A stretch of DNA of 64,000 nucleotides from Collinsella sp. (GTDB lineage: Bacteria > Actinomycetota > Coriobacteriia > Coriobacteriales > Coriobacteriaceae): NCBI GenBank assembly GCA_018381235.1, contig JAGZSF010000011.1:116866-180865 (forward strand), read 5' to 3'. The position numbers were made by a program, and so were the translations under genes. Under the pieces are notes generated by a model. That model was not told the DNA's origin, did no database searches, and saw only the letters and a list, made by a program, of their open reading frames with translations. The stretch's first letter is position 1. Every line of letters starts with the position of its first letter. Positions 17,169-29,658 of the stretch are shown here, piece after piece.

Positions 17169-17689
17169 GCTGGACTGGCACTAACCTTGTTTATTGTTAC
17201 GCAGCTATAAAAAACCACCAGCGGGGATTCGGTGTGCGGCCCAATCGGACTCCCAAAAGGTTCTATTTGAGACTGGCAAGCTTTGTGTTGTTGGCACTTC
17301 GACAGCGCTCTTTATTCCAACATGGAGCCTCGCAGTTTGAGTCGACTTGCCTCTGGAAGGTCCGATCTCAACTTGATTTAGGATGAAAACAGATTACAGG
17401 CGCGCTCCTCTAGAAAGAAAGGAAACCAATCGCCGCCTTTCACCAGGAAAGTTTTTATAGCCCACCTCGAGCAAAATGAAAGATGCGAGAGCGATTGGGG
17501 AACAACGCGAATCTCCCCTTTTGGGTGGGAGCGAGCCTTCAGCCACCGGCGAACGACTCGCCCTGGTCAGAATCTGGAAGTGGTGCCGGGCCGCTTGGGC
17601 CTCCCCGGTGACTTCGTGGGGCTTACCTGCCTGACGTCGAGGAGTACATCCGCAAGATTCGTTCCCTATGCCGTTTGCTCTCACGCCCG
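17169..17689. other. Island end without intact genes
   Basis: The first part should carry the promoter of the minus-strand maturase. From about 17500 the composition returns to host-like. I see no intact gene and no integrase. The sequence just before the FHA fragment (17580-17689) has no counterpart in the intact FHA gene. Confidence 0.4.
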
Positions 17690-18074
17690 CCTTGGTTCCA
17701 AGTCGGGCGAGCACGAGGTCGCGCCGGCGCATCCGCTGGGACTGCTGCGCGTGCAAAACGGCTACGCGGTGAGCGTCCCGCGCTGGATTCAGCCGAGTGA
17801 GGAAGGCGTCGAGATCGGCGCGCTGGCAACGGGGGAGGGCGGCATCACCGATGTGGGCGATGACGTTTCGGCTCGCCATGCCCACGTGTGGTGCGATGAC
17901 CAAAATGTCTGGTACGTTGAGGACCTGTCGTCCACCAACGGAACCGTGGTGGTAAACGGCGCGACGAACGTCTGCACCCAGGTCGAGCCCGGCCGCTCCG
18001 CCCGGCTCAACCCCGGTGACGAGCTCAAGCTCGGAGAATCCACAACCTACGCCATCCTCCTCGGCGCCCTCTGA
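17690..18074 (+). pseudogene. Duplicated 3' end of the FHA gene
   Basis: The frame encodes APAHPLGLLRVQNGYAVSVP through SARHAHVW, LSSTNGTVVVNG and GDELKLGESTTYAILLGAL. This matches the last roughly 130 residues of the protein encoded at 10466-11404, with about 84 percent nucleotide identity by eye. The N-terminal part is missing. A GTG at 17580 opens the same frame, but its first 36 codons do not match the gene, so a real product is doubtful. It is either the native 3' end displaced by the island or a copy brought by it. Confidence 0.8.
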
Positions 18075-18093
18075 CTCATCTCCTAAATAAGTT

Positions 18094-18152
18094 GCGGTGA
18101 AATAGGGGCTGTTTAAGGCTACGGCCGGCAAAAACAGTTCCTATTTCACCGC
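18094..18152. repeat. Inverted repeat after the FHA fragment
   Basis: GCGGTGAAATAGGGGCTGTTT (18094-18114) pairs with 18132-18152 over 21 positions with two mismatches around a 17-nt loop. It lies just outside the island, 20 bp after the FHA-copy stop, matching in position the palindrome after the first FHA copy. Confidence 0.6.
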
Positions 18153-18553
18153 AGCTGCTGCGTTGTCCCCGGGGATTGCGTTCGCTGACATCGGCCGTGT
18201 GATAGTCACCCGGGGTAAACCTTTACCGCCCGCCTATATTTGCCGAAATATGGCTTGGCGGCGGGGTACAATAAGCCCGCATGCGGATTTCCGTTGCGGG
18301 CGCTTCCCATCGCCGGGGCGTGCCCGGGGGCATCCGGCATGCGGCCTTTGCGGCGCTCGGCCATGTGCAAGACGGGTAGCTGGGCCTGTGGAGCGCATTA
18401 ACCGCCCCGCGCCTCGGCATGCCTTCTCTCCACGCCATGTACCTGCTGCTCAGTCTGCCTGCCAGATGATTGGAAGCAACAGCGAAAATCCCATCACGCC
18501 AACATCCCGGCGATCGCCGGGGCCTGTATACCTATATGAGAGGAGAGGGGTAT
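18153..18553. promoter_or_regulatory. nifJ upstream region
   Basis: No gene is supported. A TACAAT box at about 18268 is a plausible -10 for nifJ, without a clear -35. The transcript leader would be nearly 280 nt, long enough for regulation, but I recognise no riboswitch class. Confidence 0.4.
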
Positions 18554-22093
<3,540 letters not shown>

Positions 22094-22103
22094 GTCTCCC
22101 ACC

Positions 22104-22228
22104 GCAGGATCTGAGGGCTGACCTTCGCGGACGTCCTCGGACATGAAAGAACCCCCGCTGCGCACTATGTGCGGCGGGGGTTCTTTCGTCCTGCGGAGTG
22201 TCCGCGAAGGTCAGCCCTCAGATCCTGC
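22104..22228 (+). terminator. Terminator nested in a 28-bp perfect inverted repeat
   Basis: Outer arms 22104-22131 and 22201-22228 are exact reverse complements over 28 bp. Inside them lies a 14-bp perfect terminator stem (22145-22158 with 22174-22187, GAAAGAACCCCCGC) ending in TTCTTTCG. The whole can fold into one long hairpin after the nifJ stop. Confidence 0.8.
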
Positions 22229-22748
22229 TACGACTACGTCCTTGGATTGTGTGGGCGGATGAAGGACGTAGTTGGCCGGGTATTCCGTCCCTTTCGCTGT
22301 TTCGCGGCTTTGCCGCGAAACCTCGCGCCACTTTGGGGATGGATGGGGGACTTGGCTGTTGCCGCCTTTTCGGAGCGCTTCTTTATTCCTTTTGCTGGAT
22401 GAAAAGCCCCTTGTTTTTGCAGGGGTGCATACTCGACTTATAAGTGCATAGAATCTCGTATAGCGCGAGTAAGATATTGCGCTGTCCGTTTTGTGTTTAG
22501 CAGAGATGTAGTTTGCATAATCCGACATAATCCTCGCTTCATTTAAATAAAGTCGCACGTAAATTACGTAGATATGTCTGAGCTGGAGTTCTGTACGCTG
22601 AGCGGACAAAAACGACCGTTCACCGTTCCGCTATTTTCAAAATGAATAAAATGAGCGATAAAGAGAATATAAACCTTAATAAACTCGCGTATCGCACGGA
22701 CGCAGGTTATTAATGGGTTGTAGGCCTTTTACAGAAAGGATTCCAGCA
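22229..22748. other. Long AT-rich leader before arcC
   Basis: The first half contains a TTTCGCGGCTTTGCCGCGAAA hairpin at about 22299. From 22430 to 22740 the sequence is strongly AT-rich with several TATAAA/TTAATAAA boxes. It should hold the carbamate kinase promoter, but no -35/-10 pair stands out. Short open frames here have no ribosome sites. Confidence 0.4.
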
Positions 22749-23711
22749 ATGTCTAAGCCTCTTGGCAAGCCCGATCGTATCGTCGTCGCCCTTGGCGGCA
22801 ACGCCCTCGGCAACAACCCCGTTGAGCAGATCGAGGCCGTGAGCAACACCGCTCACGCTCTTCTCGGCCTGATCGAGCAGGGCAACGAGATCATCATCAC
22901 CCACGGCAACGGCCCGCAGGTCGGCATGATCCAGAACGCCTTCGCCGCCGCCCACGACGCCATCGGCACTCCCGAGATGCCGCTGCCCGAGTGCGGCGCC
23001 ATGTCCCAGGGCTACATCGGCTATCACCTGCAGCAGGGCATTGGCCGCGAGATGCACAAGCGCTATAAGCGCTGGCACGCCGCAACCGTCGTCACCCAGA
23101 TCGAGTGCGACCCGGACGATCCCGCGTTCAAGAACCCGACCAAGCCGATCGGCCCCTTCTACACCGAGGAGCAGGCCAAGGAGTTCATGGCCGAGGACCC
23201 CTCCAAGGTCTTCGTCGAGGATTCCGGCCGCGGCTGGCGTCGCGTCGTCGCTTCCCCCGATCCCAAGAAGATCGTCGAGGCTGACTCCATCCTCAACCTG
23301 CTCGACAACGAGTTCATCGTCATCGCCTGCGGTGGCGGCGGCATCCCCGTCGTCCGCGACTACGAGAACAAGGGCTGCTACAAGGGCGTTCCCGCCGTCA
23401 TCGACAAGGACCTGGGCGGCGAGCTGCTGGCCGAGGACTGCGACGCCGACGTCCTGTTCCTGCTGACCGCCGTTGAGCATGTCGCCATCAACTTTGGCAA
23501 GCCCAACCAGGAGGAGCTCGAGGACATCACCGCCGACGAGGCCGAGCGCCTGGCCGACGAGGGTCAGTTCGGCAAGGGTTCCATGGAGCCCAAGGTTCGC
23601 GCTGCCATCAAGTTCGCGCGTTCCCGCAAGGGCCGCACCTGCATCATCGGCGCCCTGGACAAGGCCGCCGAGACCATGGCTGGCCTCTCCGGTACCCGCA
23701 TTCACGAGTAG
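22749..23711 (+). CDS. arcC: Carbamate kinase
   Basis: This 320-aa enzyme makes ATP from carbamoyl phosphate and ADP. Family landmarks are RIVVALGGNALGNN at the start, ITHGNGPQVGMIQ, ACGGGGIPVV and the C-terminal GTRIHE. I chose ATG 22749 because AGAAAGGATTCC precedes it and the family N-terminus begins there. No arginine deiminase or ornithine carbamoyltransferase is adjacent, so the carbamoyl phosphate source (arginine, agmatine or purine-derived) is not evident. The AT-rich leader and strong codon bias suggest a highly expressed single gene. Confidence 0.95.
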   Translation: MSKPLGKPDRIVVALGGNALGNNPVEQIEAVSNTAHALLGLIEQGNEIIITHGNGPQVGMIQNAFAAAHDAIGTPEMPLPECGAMSQGYIGYHLQQGIGREMHKRYKRWHAATVVTQIECDPDDPAFKNPTKPIGPFYTEEQAKEFMAEDPSKVFVEDSGRGWRRVVASPDPKKIVEADSILNLLDNEFIVIACGGGGIPVVRDYENKGCYKGVPAVIDKDLGGELLAEDCDADVLFLLTAVEHVAINFGKPNQEELEDITADEAERLADEGQFGKGSMEPKVRAAIKFARSRKGRTCIIGALDKAAETMAGLSGTRIHE

Positions 23712-23776
23712 TCTCTACTCTGTTGTCTCTCTCGTGGGCGCCAGGCAAAGCGCCCACAAACTAGCCTCTCTTCATG

Positions 23777-23809
23777 AGCCCCGCAGTCCGCTCCGACTGC
23801 GGGGCTTTT
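23777..23809 (+). terminator. Terminator of arcC
   Basis: AGCCCCGCAGTC and GACTGCGGGGCT pair perfectly around CGCTCC, followed by TTTT. Confidence 0.85.
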
Positions 23810-23818
23810 GCTATTCAC

Positions 23819-23899
23819 CTAGTCATTGGGGACGTTCTTAAATGACTAGTCAAACAAGAGCGTCCCCAATGACCACTCATTTAAGTCTGTCCTCAATGA
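23819..23899. repeat. Cluster of GGGGAC palindromes
   Basis: CTAGTCATT and AATGACTAG (23819-23827, 23841-23849) form a 9-bp stem around GGGGACGTTCTTA. One or two diverged copies in the opposite orientation follow (GTCCCCAATGA and GTCCTCAATGACTAG). The 23826-23851 sequence recurs almost exactly at 55551-55577. Confidence 0.7.
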
Positions 23900-24901
23900 C
23901 TAGTAGTAGGCCCACATGGCTTCGACTTCGTTGAGGACCTCTACTACGCCCCAGCGGCGGGCGCTGCGGCTGGCCGAGTTGGGGTCGTAGACGCCAACCT
24001 GGTTGGCATCGTCGATGCCGTAGAGCACGATGTAGTGGCCTACGTTGGTAAACGTACCGGGGCGCACTGCGGCGATGACGGGCGCACCCGAGCGAAGTGC
24101 TTGGGTAATCGATTCGCGATCGTTATAGAGCTGTGTTCCGTTGAGCCCCAGCTGCCACGCGCCGCCTGTCATAAACGACCACTCGGTGGCACCAGTGGGG
24201 GCGTAGTTGCCGGCTTCGGCCAGTGCGCATACATCGACCGGCGTCTTATCGGTGTGGCCGGTCTTAAAGATATAGACCATGGTGAGGCAAGTGGGACCGC
24301 AAGCGTTTTCTCGAATAGTGTCACCGGCATAGGGCAGCTCCGACCATGCGGGGTCAATTTGGTAGATGTGGGGCATGGTGCCGGCCTGCCATTGCGAGCG
24401 TGGGGTCGAGAACGCAAAGGAGTAACCGGGTGCGACGGGAGCTTTAAGCAGCTTGTCTTCGGCAGTGGGCTCAAGACCGGCTGATCCGTGGGAGATACAG
24501 GATCCCAAAAACACAAAGACGAGGCAGGCGGCGATGGAGCAAAGCGTAAGGCGTAGGCGGCGGGCCGGAAGCGCGTGGCTTGTGGCGTGCGACGCGGGGT
24601 GAGGGGCGGAATTGCCGCGATCGCGTTGAGGTCGCGAAAAGGAGCGCTTAACGTAGTAGTCGGTCTTACGGCGATCGTAGCGGCGTGGCTGCGATGTGTC
24701 GGTCTGGCGTTGGCGTGTGCTCGTACTCACGCGGTCTGACTGCTGCGCGGTACGGCTTTGTTGCCGCGAAGAAGCCCCGGGCTGCTCTTGGGGGCGCTGC
24801 GGGTTGTCGTTGTCGGAGGTGCTTCTGGGCGTTGGCGTGGTGCGGCCGGCAAGGCGCACGCTTTGTGGCCGTTGGTCGCCGTCATTGTATCCGTATGCCA
24901 T
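23900..24901 (-). CDS. Membrane-anchored C39-like cysteine peptidase family protein
   Basis: This 333-aa protein has a long Arg/Ser/Gln-rich cytoplasmic region (1-105) and one membrane helix (about 112-132, LTLCSIAACLVFVFLGSCI). The external domain matches the Peptidase_C39_2 pattern: IYQIDPAWSELPYAG, ENACGPTCLTMVYIF with the catalytic Cys, VGHYIVLYGID with the His and YDPNSAS supplying the third residue. The triad seems intact. I chose ATG 24901 because AAGGTG precedes it by 6 nt. Such proteins are thought to act in the cell envelope. Substrates are unknown. It lies 6 kb from the RiPP island with host-like codon use, so a link is not supported. Confidence 0.7.
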   Translation of the reverse strand: MAYGYNDGDQRPQSVRLAGRTTPTPRSTSDNDNPQRPQEQPGASSRQQSRTAQQSDRVSTSTRQRQTDTSQPRRYDRRKTDYYVKRSFSRPQRDRGNSAPHPASHATSHALPARRLRLTLCSIAACLVFVFLGSCISHGSAGLEPTAEDKLLKAPVAPGYSFAFSTPRSQWQAGTMPHIYQIDPAWSELPYAGDTIRENACGPTCLTMVYIFKTGHTDKTPVDVCALAEAGNYAPTGATEWSFMTGGAWQLGLNGTQLYNDRESITQALRSGAPVIAAVRPGTFTNVGHYIVLYGIDDANQVGVYDPNSASRSARRWGVVEVLNEVEAMWAYY

Positions 24902-25256
24902 TCGAATCACCTTGCCTCATGTGTAACTTGTCTATCCTACATAAAAAGATGCACGACACATGGGCATGTGCGCCAAAAGCCTGACAAATGGTATGAACGT
25001 TGCCGCGCCGCGCGCCAAGCGCCACGGCAACAGGTATTCAAAAGCAGACAAGATGAAAGCGTCCAAGACGAATGACGTCTCCCGCCGTTCGTCCCAAAAA
25101 CGGTGCCGCTCGTTTTGCAGTTCTGCCTTCGGTCGAGCTACAAGCGGAGCTGCTGCGCCAAGGCCGTATCTTAAAGCCACGAAATAAAAGAGCGCGGCAA
25201 AACAGACCGCGCAAGGGGTGACGTCAAGGGGCGTCAAAAAGGAAAGGAGGGGAACA
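24902..25256. other. Divergent spacer
   Basis: This 355-bp region lies between the C39-like gene and the permease. It contains a GCGCGG/CCGCGC hairpin near 25191-25213 without a T-tract. No other gene or motif is supported. Confidence 0.35.
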
Positions 25257-26708
25257 ATGGCGGACAAGAACGCAGAAGTTGCAGTCGAGGATAACGGCGG
25301 CATGAAGAAAACGCTTTCGCTCTGGAACTTCTTCACCATCGGTTTCGGTGCCATCATCGGTACCGGTTGGGTTCTGCAGGTCGGCGACTGGATGGTCGTG
25401 GGCGGCGGTCCCGTTCCCGCTATGATCGCATTCCTCTTGGGTGCAATCTTCCTCGTGCCCGTCGGAGCTGTTTTCGGTGAGCTCACGGCTGCTATCCCCA
25501 TCTCGGGCGGCATCGTCGAGTATGTCGATCGTAGCTTTGGCCGTACGCTGAGCTACATCACCGGTTGGCTTTTGGCCCTGGGCAACGGCATCCTGTGCCC
25601 GTGGGAGGCCATCGCCATTTCGACCCTCGTGTCCGAGATGTTCGGCAGCCTGCCCGGTCTTGAGTGGCTGCGCGCCGTTAAGCTCTACACCATCCTGGGC
25701 GCCGACGTTTACCTGTTCCCGACGCTGATCGCGCTCGGCTTCGCAGCCTACGTCATCTTCCTCAACTTCCGCGGTGCCAGCTCGGCCGCCAAGCTCCAGG
25801 CCTTCCTGACCAAGGCTCTGCTCTGCGGCATGCTGCTCGCCATGGGCGTCTCGCTGTTCACCGGCTCGCCGGACAACGCCATGCCCGTGTTCTCCCAGGT
25901 CACCGGCGCTGGCGGCGGTAAGGCCGCTACCGAGGGCACCAGCCTGTTCGCCGGCATCGTGTCGGTCCTGGTTCTGACCCCGTTCTTCTACGCCGGTTTC
26001 GACACCATTCCTCAGCAGGCCGAGGAAGCAGCCGAGGGCCTCAACTGGAACAAGTTCGGCAAGATCATCTCCCTGGCTCTGCTGGCCGCCGGCGGCTTCT
26101 ACATGGTCTGCATCTACTCGTTCGGCACCATTCTCGACTGGCATGAGTTTGTTAAGAGCCCGGTTCCCGCGCTTGCCTGCCTCAAGGGCATCAACATGCT
26201 TCTGTACCTGGCCATGCTCGTCATCGCCACGCTTGGACCCATGGGCCCGATGAACTCCTTCTACGGCGCCACGAGCCGCATCATGCTTGCCATGGGCCGC
26301 AAGGGCCAGCTGCCCGAGAAGTTCGCCGAGGTCGACCCCAAGTCCGGCGCTCCCAAGCTCGCCTGCGTCGTTCTGGGCGTCATCACCGTCATCGGTCCGT
26401 TCCTGGGCAAGAACATGCTCATCCCTCTGACCAACGTGTCGGCTCTCGCCTTCATCTTCTCCTGCGGCATGGTCGCCCTCGCCTGCCTGCGCATGCGCTT
26501 CACCGAGCCCGACCTGCCTCGTCCCTACGAGGTGCCCGGCGGCAAGTTTGGCATCAGCCTCGCTATCGCTGCCTGCGCCATCATCATCGGCCTGCTCGTG
26601 ATTCCGTTCTCTCCCGCCTCCCTCAACATGGTGGAGTGGAGCATCGTGATCGGTTGGTTGGCTATTGGACTGGCCCTCATGGCTTTCACCAATTCCCGCA
26701 AAAAGTAA
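25257..26708 (+). CDS. APC-family amino acid permease
   Basis: This 483-aa protein has about 12 hydrophobic helices. It carries the APC signature near the start (LWNFFTIGFGAIIGTGWVLQ), FDTIPQQAEEAAEGL in the middle and LACLRMRFTEPDLPRPYEVP near the end. AAAGGAGGGG precedes the chosen ATG. It probably imports or exchanges an amino acid or amine across the cytoplasmic membrane. The amidohydrolase begins 131 bp later on the same strand with similar codon bias, suggesting that the permease imports what the amidohydrolase degrades. Confidence 0.88.
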   Translation: MADKNAEVAVEDNGGMKKTLSLWNFFTIGFGAIIGTGWVLQVGDWMVVGGGPVPAMIAFLLGAIFLVPVGAVFGELTAAIPISGGIVEYVDRSFGRTLSYITGWLLALGNGILCPWEAIAISTLVSEMFGSLPGLEWLRAVKLYTILGADVYLFPTLIALGFAAYVIFLNFRGASSAAKLQAFLTKALLCGMLLAMGVSLFTGSPDNAMPVFSQVTGAGGGKAATEGTSLFAGIVSVLVLTPFFYAGFDTIPQQAEEAAEGLNWNKFGKIISLALLAAGGFYMVCIYSFGTILDWHEFVKSPVPALACLKGINMLLYLAMLVIATLGPMGPMNSFYGATSRIMLAMGRKGQLPEKFAEVDPKSGAPKLACVVLGVITVIGPFLGKNMLIPLTNVSALAFIFSCGMVALACLRMRFTEPDLPRPYEVPGGKFGISLAIAACAIIIGLLVIPFSPASLNMVEWSIVIGWLAIGLALMAFTNSRKK

Positions 26709-26839
26709 CGCCTAGCCGGGGCGGATCGGGTGCGCGGAATCCTCTCTCCCGCGCACCGAACCCGGCACCACTTGGGTAGCTTTGTGAGGCCTTAACCCAA
26801 CACGGCCTCGCCCACTATATGGATCCATAAGGAGGAACC

Positions 26840-28117
26840 ATGTCCACTAAGTATGCAATCGTTGGCGGCAAGCTCATCGACGGTACCGGTGCCGAGCCGG
26901 TCGAGAACTCCCTCGTTCTCGTCGACGACAACGGCAAGATCGAGTACGCCGGCGCTATGCAGGACCTTCCCGAGGGCGTTGAGGTCATCGACGCCGCCGG
27001 CAAGACCGTCCTTCCCGGCCTGATCGACACCCACCTGCACTTCTCGGGCAACCTGACCGACGATGACACCGATTGGGTCATGCAGCCGCTCCTCGAGAAG
27101 CAGGCCGTCGCCGTCAAGCAGGCCTACGACTGCCTCACCCATGGCCTCACCACCGTCTGCGAGATCGGTCGCTTTGGTATCCAGATCCGTGACTGCATCG
27201 ACAAGGGCGTCTTTAAGGGCCCGCGCGTTCTGGCCACCGGCCTCGGTTTCTGCCGCGTTGCCGGCCACGGTGACTCCCACCACTGCACCCAGGAGCTCAA
27301 CAAGGAATCCCATCCCTGGGGCGACCAGGTCGACGGTCCTTGGGATCTGCGCAAGGCCGTCCGTCGTCGCCTGCGCGAGAACCCCGATGCCATCAAGATC
27401 TGGGCTACCGGTGGCGGCATCTGGCGCTGGGACTCCGGTCGCGACCAGCACTACTGCTCCGAGGAGATCCAGGCCGTGGTCGATGAGGCAAAGATGGTCG
27501 GCATCCCCGTGTGGAGCCACTGCTACAACAACCACGCCGCTGCCTACGATTCCGTTCGCTTTGGCTGCGAACAGCTGATTCACGGTTTCGATATCGATGA
27601 GCGCACCATGGACCTCATGGCCGAGCAGGGCACCTTCTTCACCCCGACGATCGCCTTCCTGCCCACCTGGTACGCCACCTATCCGCCCGTCTACGTCCCC
27701 GAGCTGCACGACAAGTACGAGGGCACCCTGGTCGAGAAGGAGCTGCAGCGCAACTACGACTGCCTGCGCGAGGCCAAGAAGCGCGGCGTTGTCATGACGA
27801 TCGGCTCCGACTCCTTCTCCTTCGTCACCCCGTACGGCACCTGCTCCATCGAAGAGATGTACGAGTTCGTCGACAAGATCGGCTTCACCCCGGTCGAGAC
27901 CATCACCTGCGCCACCCTCAACGGCGCCAAGATGTGCCACATCGAGGACGAGACCGGTTCCATCGAGGCCGGCAAGTGCGCCGACCTGCTGGTCGTCAAC
28001 GGTGACGTCGCCGCCGACATCCACGTGCTCAACACCGACAACATGGACGTCATCATGAAGGATGGCTGGATCGTCGAGGCTGGCACCTTTGGCGAGGCCA
28101 ACAAATACAGCGCCTAA
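26840..28117 (+). CDS. Metal-dependent amidohydrolase (imidazolonepropionase/prolidase-like)
   Basis: The 425-aa protein belongs to the amidohydrolase superfamily. DTHLHFSGNL gives the HxH metal ligands after a beta-sandwich start (VLPGLI). IKIWATGGGIW matches the bridging-lysine region, WSHCYNN and LIHGFDID hold further histidines, and TIGSDSF carries the catalytic Asp. These features fit the imidazolonepropionase-like/Xaa-Pro dipeptidase group, which hydrolyses cyclic amides or N-acyl and dipeptide bonds. The exact substrate cannot be read from sequence. ATG follows AAGGAGGAACC. The neighbouring permease and the downstream LytS/LytTR pair may be functionally linked. Confidence 0.85.
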   Translation: MSTKYAIVGGKLIDGTGAEPVENSLVLVDDNGKIEYAGAMQDLPEGVEVIDAAGKTVLPGLIDTHLHFSGNLTDDDTDWVMQPLLEKQAVAVKQAYDCLTHGLTTVCEIGRFGIQIRDCIDKGVFKGPRVLATGLGFCRVAGHGDSHHCTQELNKESHPWGDQVDGPWDLRKAVRRRLRENPDAIKIWATGGGIWRWDSGRDQHYCSEEIQAVVDEAKMVGIPVWSHCYNNHAAAYDSVRFGCEQLIHGFDIDERTMDLMAEQGTFFTPTIAFLPTWYATYPPVYVPELHDKYEGTLVEKELQRNYDCLREAKKRGVVMTIGSDSFSFVTPYGTCSIEEMYEFVDKIGFTPVETITCATLNGAKMCHIEDETGSIEAGKCADLLVVNGDVAADIHVLNTDNMDVIMKDGWIVEAGTFGEANKYSA

Positions 28118-28175
28118 GATACCGTTTGTCGATGGCTGGATGTAAAACACAGTTTTTGATTGCATAATGCAATGG

Positions 28176-28200
28176 AGAGGGTCGCTTGCGGCCCTCTTTA
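28176..28200 (+). terminator. Terminator of the amidohydrolase gene
   Basis: AGAGGGTCG pairs with CGGCCCTCT (one wobble) around CTTG, followed by TTTATT. Confidence 0.6.
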
Positions 28201-28228
28201 TTGCTATGGGTGCGATAGAAAAAAGGGG

Positions 28229-29620
28229 ATGACGGTGGATTTAAACAGGCTGATTCTGGGCAAGAGCTACAACTCTACCAAGGTCTTTCGCACGGCCCAG
28301 CATGTGGTCCAGGCCATCCTGCTCGGTATTGTCGTTCCGGCGCTTATCTTGCTGCTTATCTGGGATTTAACCGATAATCCCAATCCCGTTCCGGGCGTTG
28401 TCGTTATTGCCGGCATGGTCATGCTGTGCTTCTTTTTCTCGTATGTCTTTGTGGTCCCCGACGACCTCACATCGAGCGCAACCGACCGTACGCTCGCCAT
28501 CGCATCAAAAATATTCGTCTACACGTCGCGCGGCCTTACGCCCGAAGCGGCCCTGGGCGCCTCTAAAATCATCCTGTCCGAGACCATCGCCTCTGCCATC
28601 TGCTTTACCGACGGCAAGCAGGTGTTGGCAAGCTGGGGCGAGGACTCGGCAAAGTGCCCCGCCGGCACCCCGGTCGTGCTCAAGACCACGCTCAGTGTGA
28701 TTGAGACGGGCGAGCAGAGCGTGTTTTCGCGTGACACCTCCAATGAGACGGGCGGCTATTTTCCCCGCCTGCGCGCCGGCATCGTCGCGCCGCTTACCGT
28801 GCGCGGGCATTGCGTGGGCACACTCGAGCTGTATTACCCTCGCCTGAGCAGCATCGATATGCGCCAGACGGCCCTTGCCTCGGGTTTTGCCGACCTCATT
28901 TCCACGCAGCTCGCCAGCTTTGAGCTCGAGCGCCAGGACGAGCTCACAGCCCGCGTTGAGCTTCGCGCCCTGCAGTCGCAGGTCGACCCGCATTTTCTAT
29001 TCAATACCATTAGCACGATCGTGTCGCTCGTTCGAACCGAGCCCGACAAGGCGCGATCGCTGCTGATCGACTTTTCCAACTACTATCGTCAGACGCTTTC
29101 TGACTCCGATACGCTCACCACGCTCGAGCACGAGGTGGAACAGGGCACTCGTTATATCAATCTTATGCAGGCCCGGTATGGCGACGGCCGTCTGCGCGTA
29201 TCGGTCGACATCGACTTTGAGGTGCGCGACAGCCTGGTACCGCCGTTTATCTTGCAGCCGCTGCTCGAAAACTGCATCAAGCATGCGCAGCGCGAGATCG
29301 AGCCGCTTTCCATTCGTGTTAGGGCTTTTGAGACCGATGACGGCTTGGAGATCATCGTCGAAGACGACGGCATCGGAATGAGCGAAGAAGTCTGCGCGCA
29401 TCTGTTTGAGCAGCATCGCCGAGAGGAACCCGAGAGCATTACCGCCGACGGCTCCGTCAAGCGAGGTTGCGGCCTGGCGCTCTTCAACGTGCTTCAGCGC
29501 ATCCATTTCTTTTACGGAGAAGATTCCGGCATGCGCGTGAAGTCCCAGGAGGGCGTGGGAACGCAGGTCATCGTTGAGTTGAACGGCGAGCCACATGAGC
29601 CGGCGCCGTTGACGGTGTAG
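28229..29620 (+). CDS. LytS-like sensor histidine kinase
   Basis: This 463-aa sensor has two membrane helices (about 30-50 and 60-80), a GAF-like middle domain (about 95-245), then the His_kinase region. ALQSQVDPHFLFNTISTIVS carries the phospho-His, and the ATPase domain has LQPLLENCIKHA and VEDDGIGMS. It lacks the long 5TM LytS sensor module. ATG 28229 directly abuts AGGGG, so the GTG two codons on (28235) may be the true start. The LytTR regulator follows after 38 bp. The pair is paralogous to 34148-36280. Confidence 0.88.
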   Translation: MTVDLNRLILGKSYNSTKVFRTAQHVVQAILLGIVVPALILLLIWDLTDNPNPVPGVVVIAGMVMLCFFFSYVFVVPDDLTSSATDRTLAIASKIFVYTSRGLTPEAALGASKIILSETIASAICFTDGKQVLASWGEDSAKCPAGTPVVLKTTLSVIETGEQSVFSRDTSNETGGYFPRLRAGIVAPLTVRGHCVGTLELYYPRLSSIDMRQTALASGFADLISTQLASFELERQDELTARVELRALQSQVDPHFLFNTISTIVSLVRTEPDKARSLLIDFSNYYRQTLSDSDTLTTLEHEVEQGTRYINLMQARYGDGRLRVSVDIDFEVRDSLVPPFILQPLLENCIKHAQREIEPLSIRVRAFETDDGLEIIVEDDGIGMSEEVCAHLFEQHRREEPESITADGSVKRGCGLALFNVLQRIHFFYGEDSGMRVKSQEGVGTQVIVELNGEPHEPAPLTV

Positions 29621-29658
29621 CACGCGGTTGGATTGAGAGAAAAAGAGGGGAAGCGCAT

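Larger units (their letters stand above)
11404..18074. mobile_element. AT-richer RiPP island inserted at the FHA gene
   Basis: The segment is visibly AT-richer than both flanks. It carries a RiPP-type gene set, decayed genes and an IS110-like remnant. It is bounded by two direct copies of the FHA-gene 3' end (11008-11404 and 17690-18074). No integrase, relaxase or clean attachment sequence is visible, so homologous recombination between related strains, or loss of the mobility gene, is as likely as site-specific integration. Confidence 0.65.

Noticed and set aside
17394..18131. Minus-strand open frame over the FHA fragment
   Set aside because: It mirrors the duplicated FHA coding sequence and matches the same kind of shadow frame opposite 10466-11404.
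22169..22443. Short plus-strand open frames after nifJ
   Set aside because: They run through the terminator inverted repeat and have no ribosome site or recognisable content.
23900..24901. C39-like protein as leader peptidase for the RiPP island
   Set aside because: It is 6 kb away, has host-like codon use, its catalytic domain appears to be extracytoplasmic, and it is not fused to an exporter.
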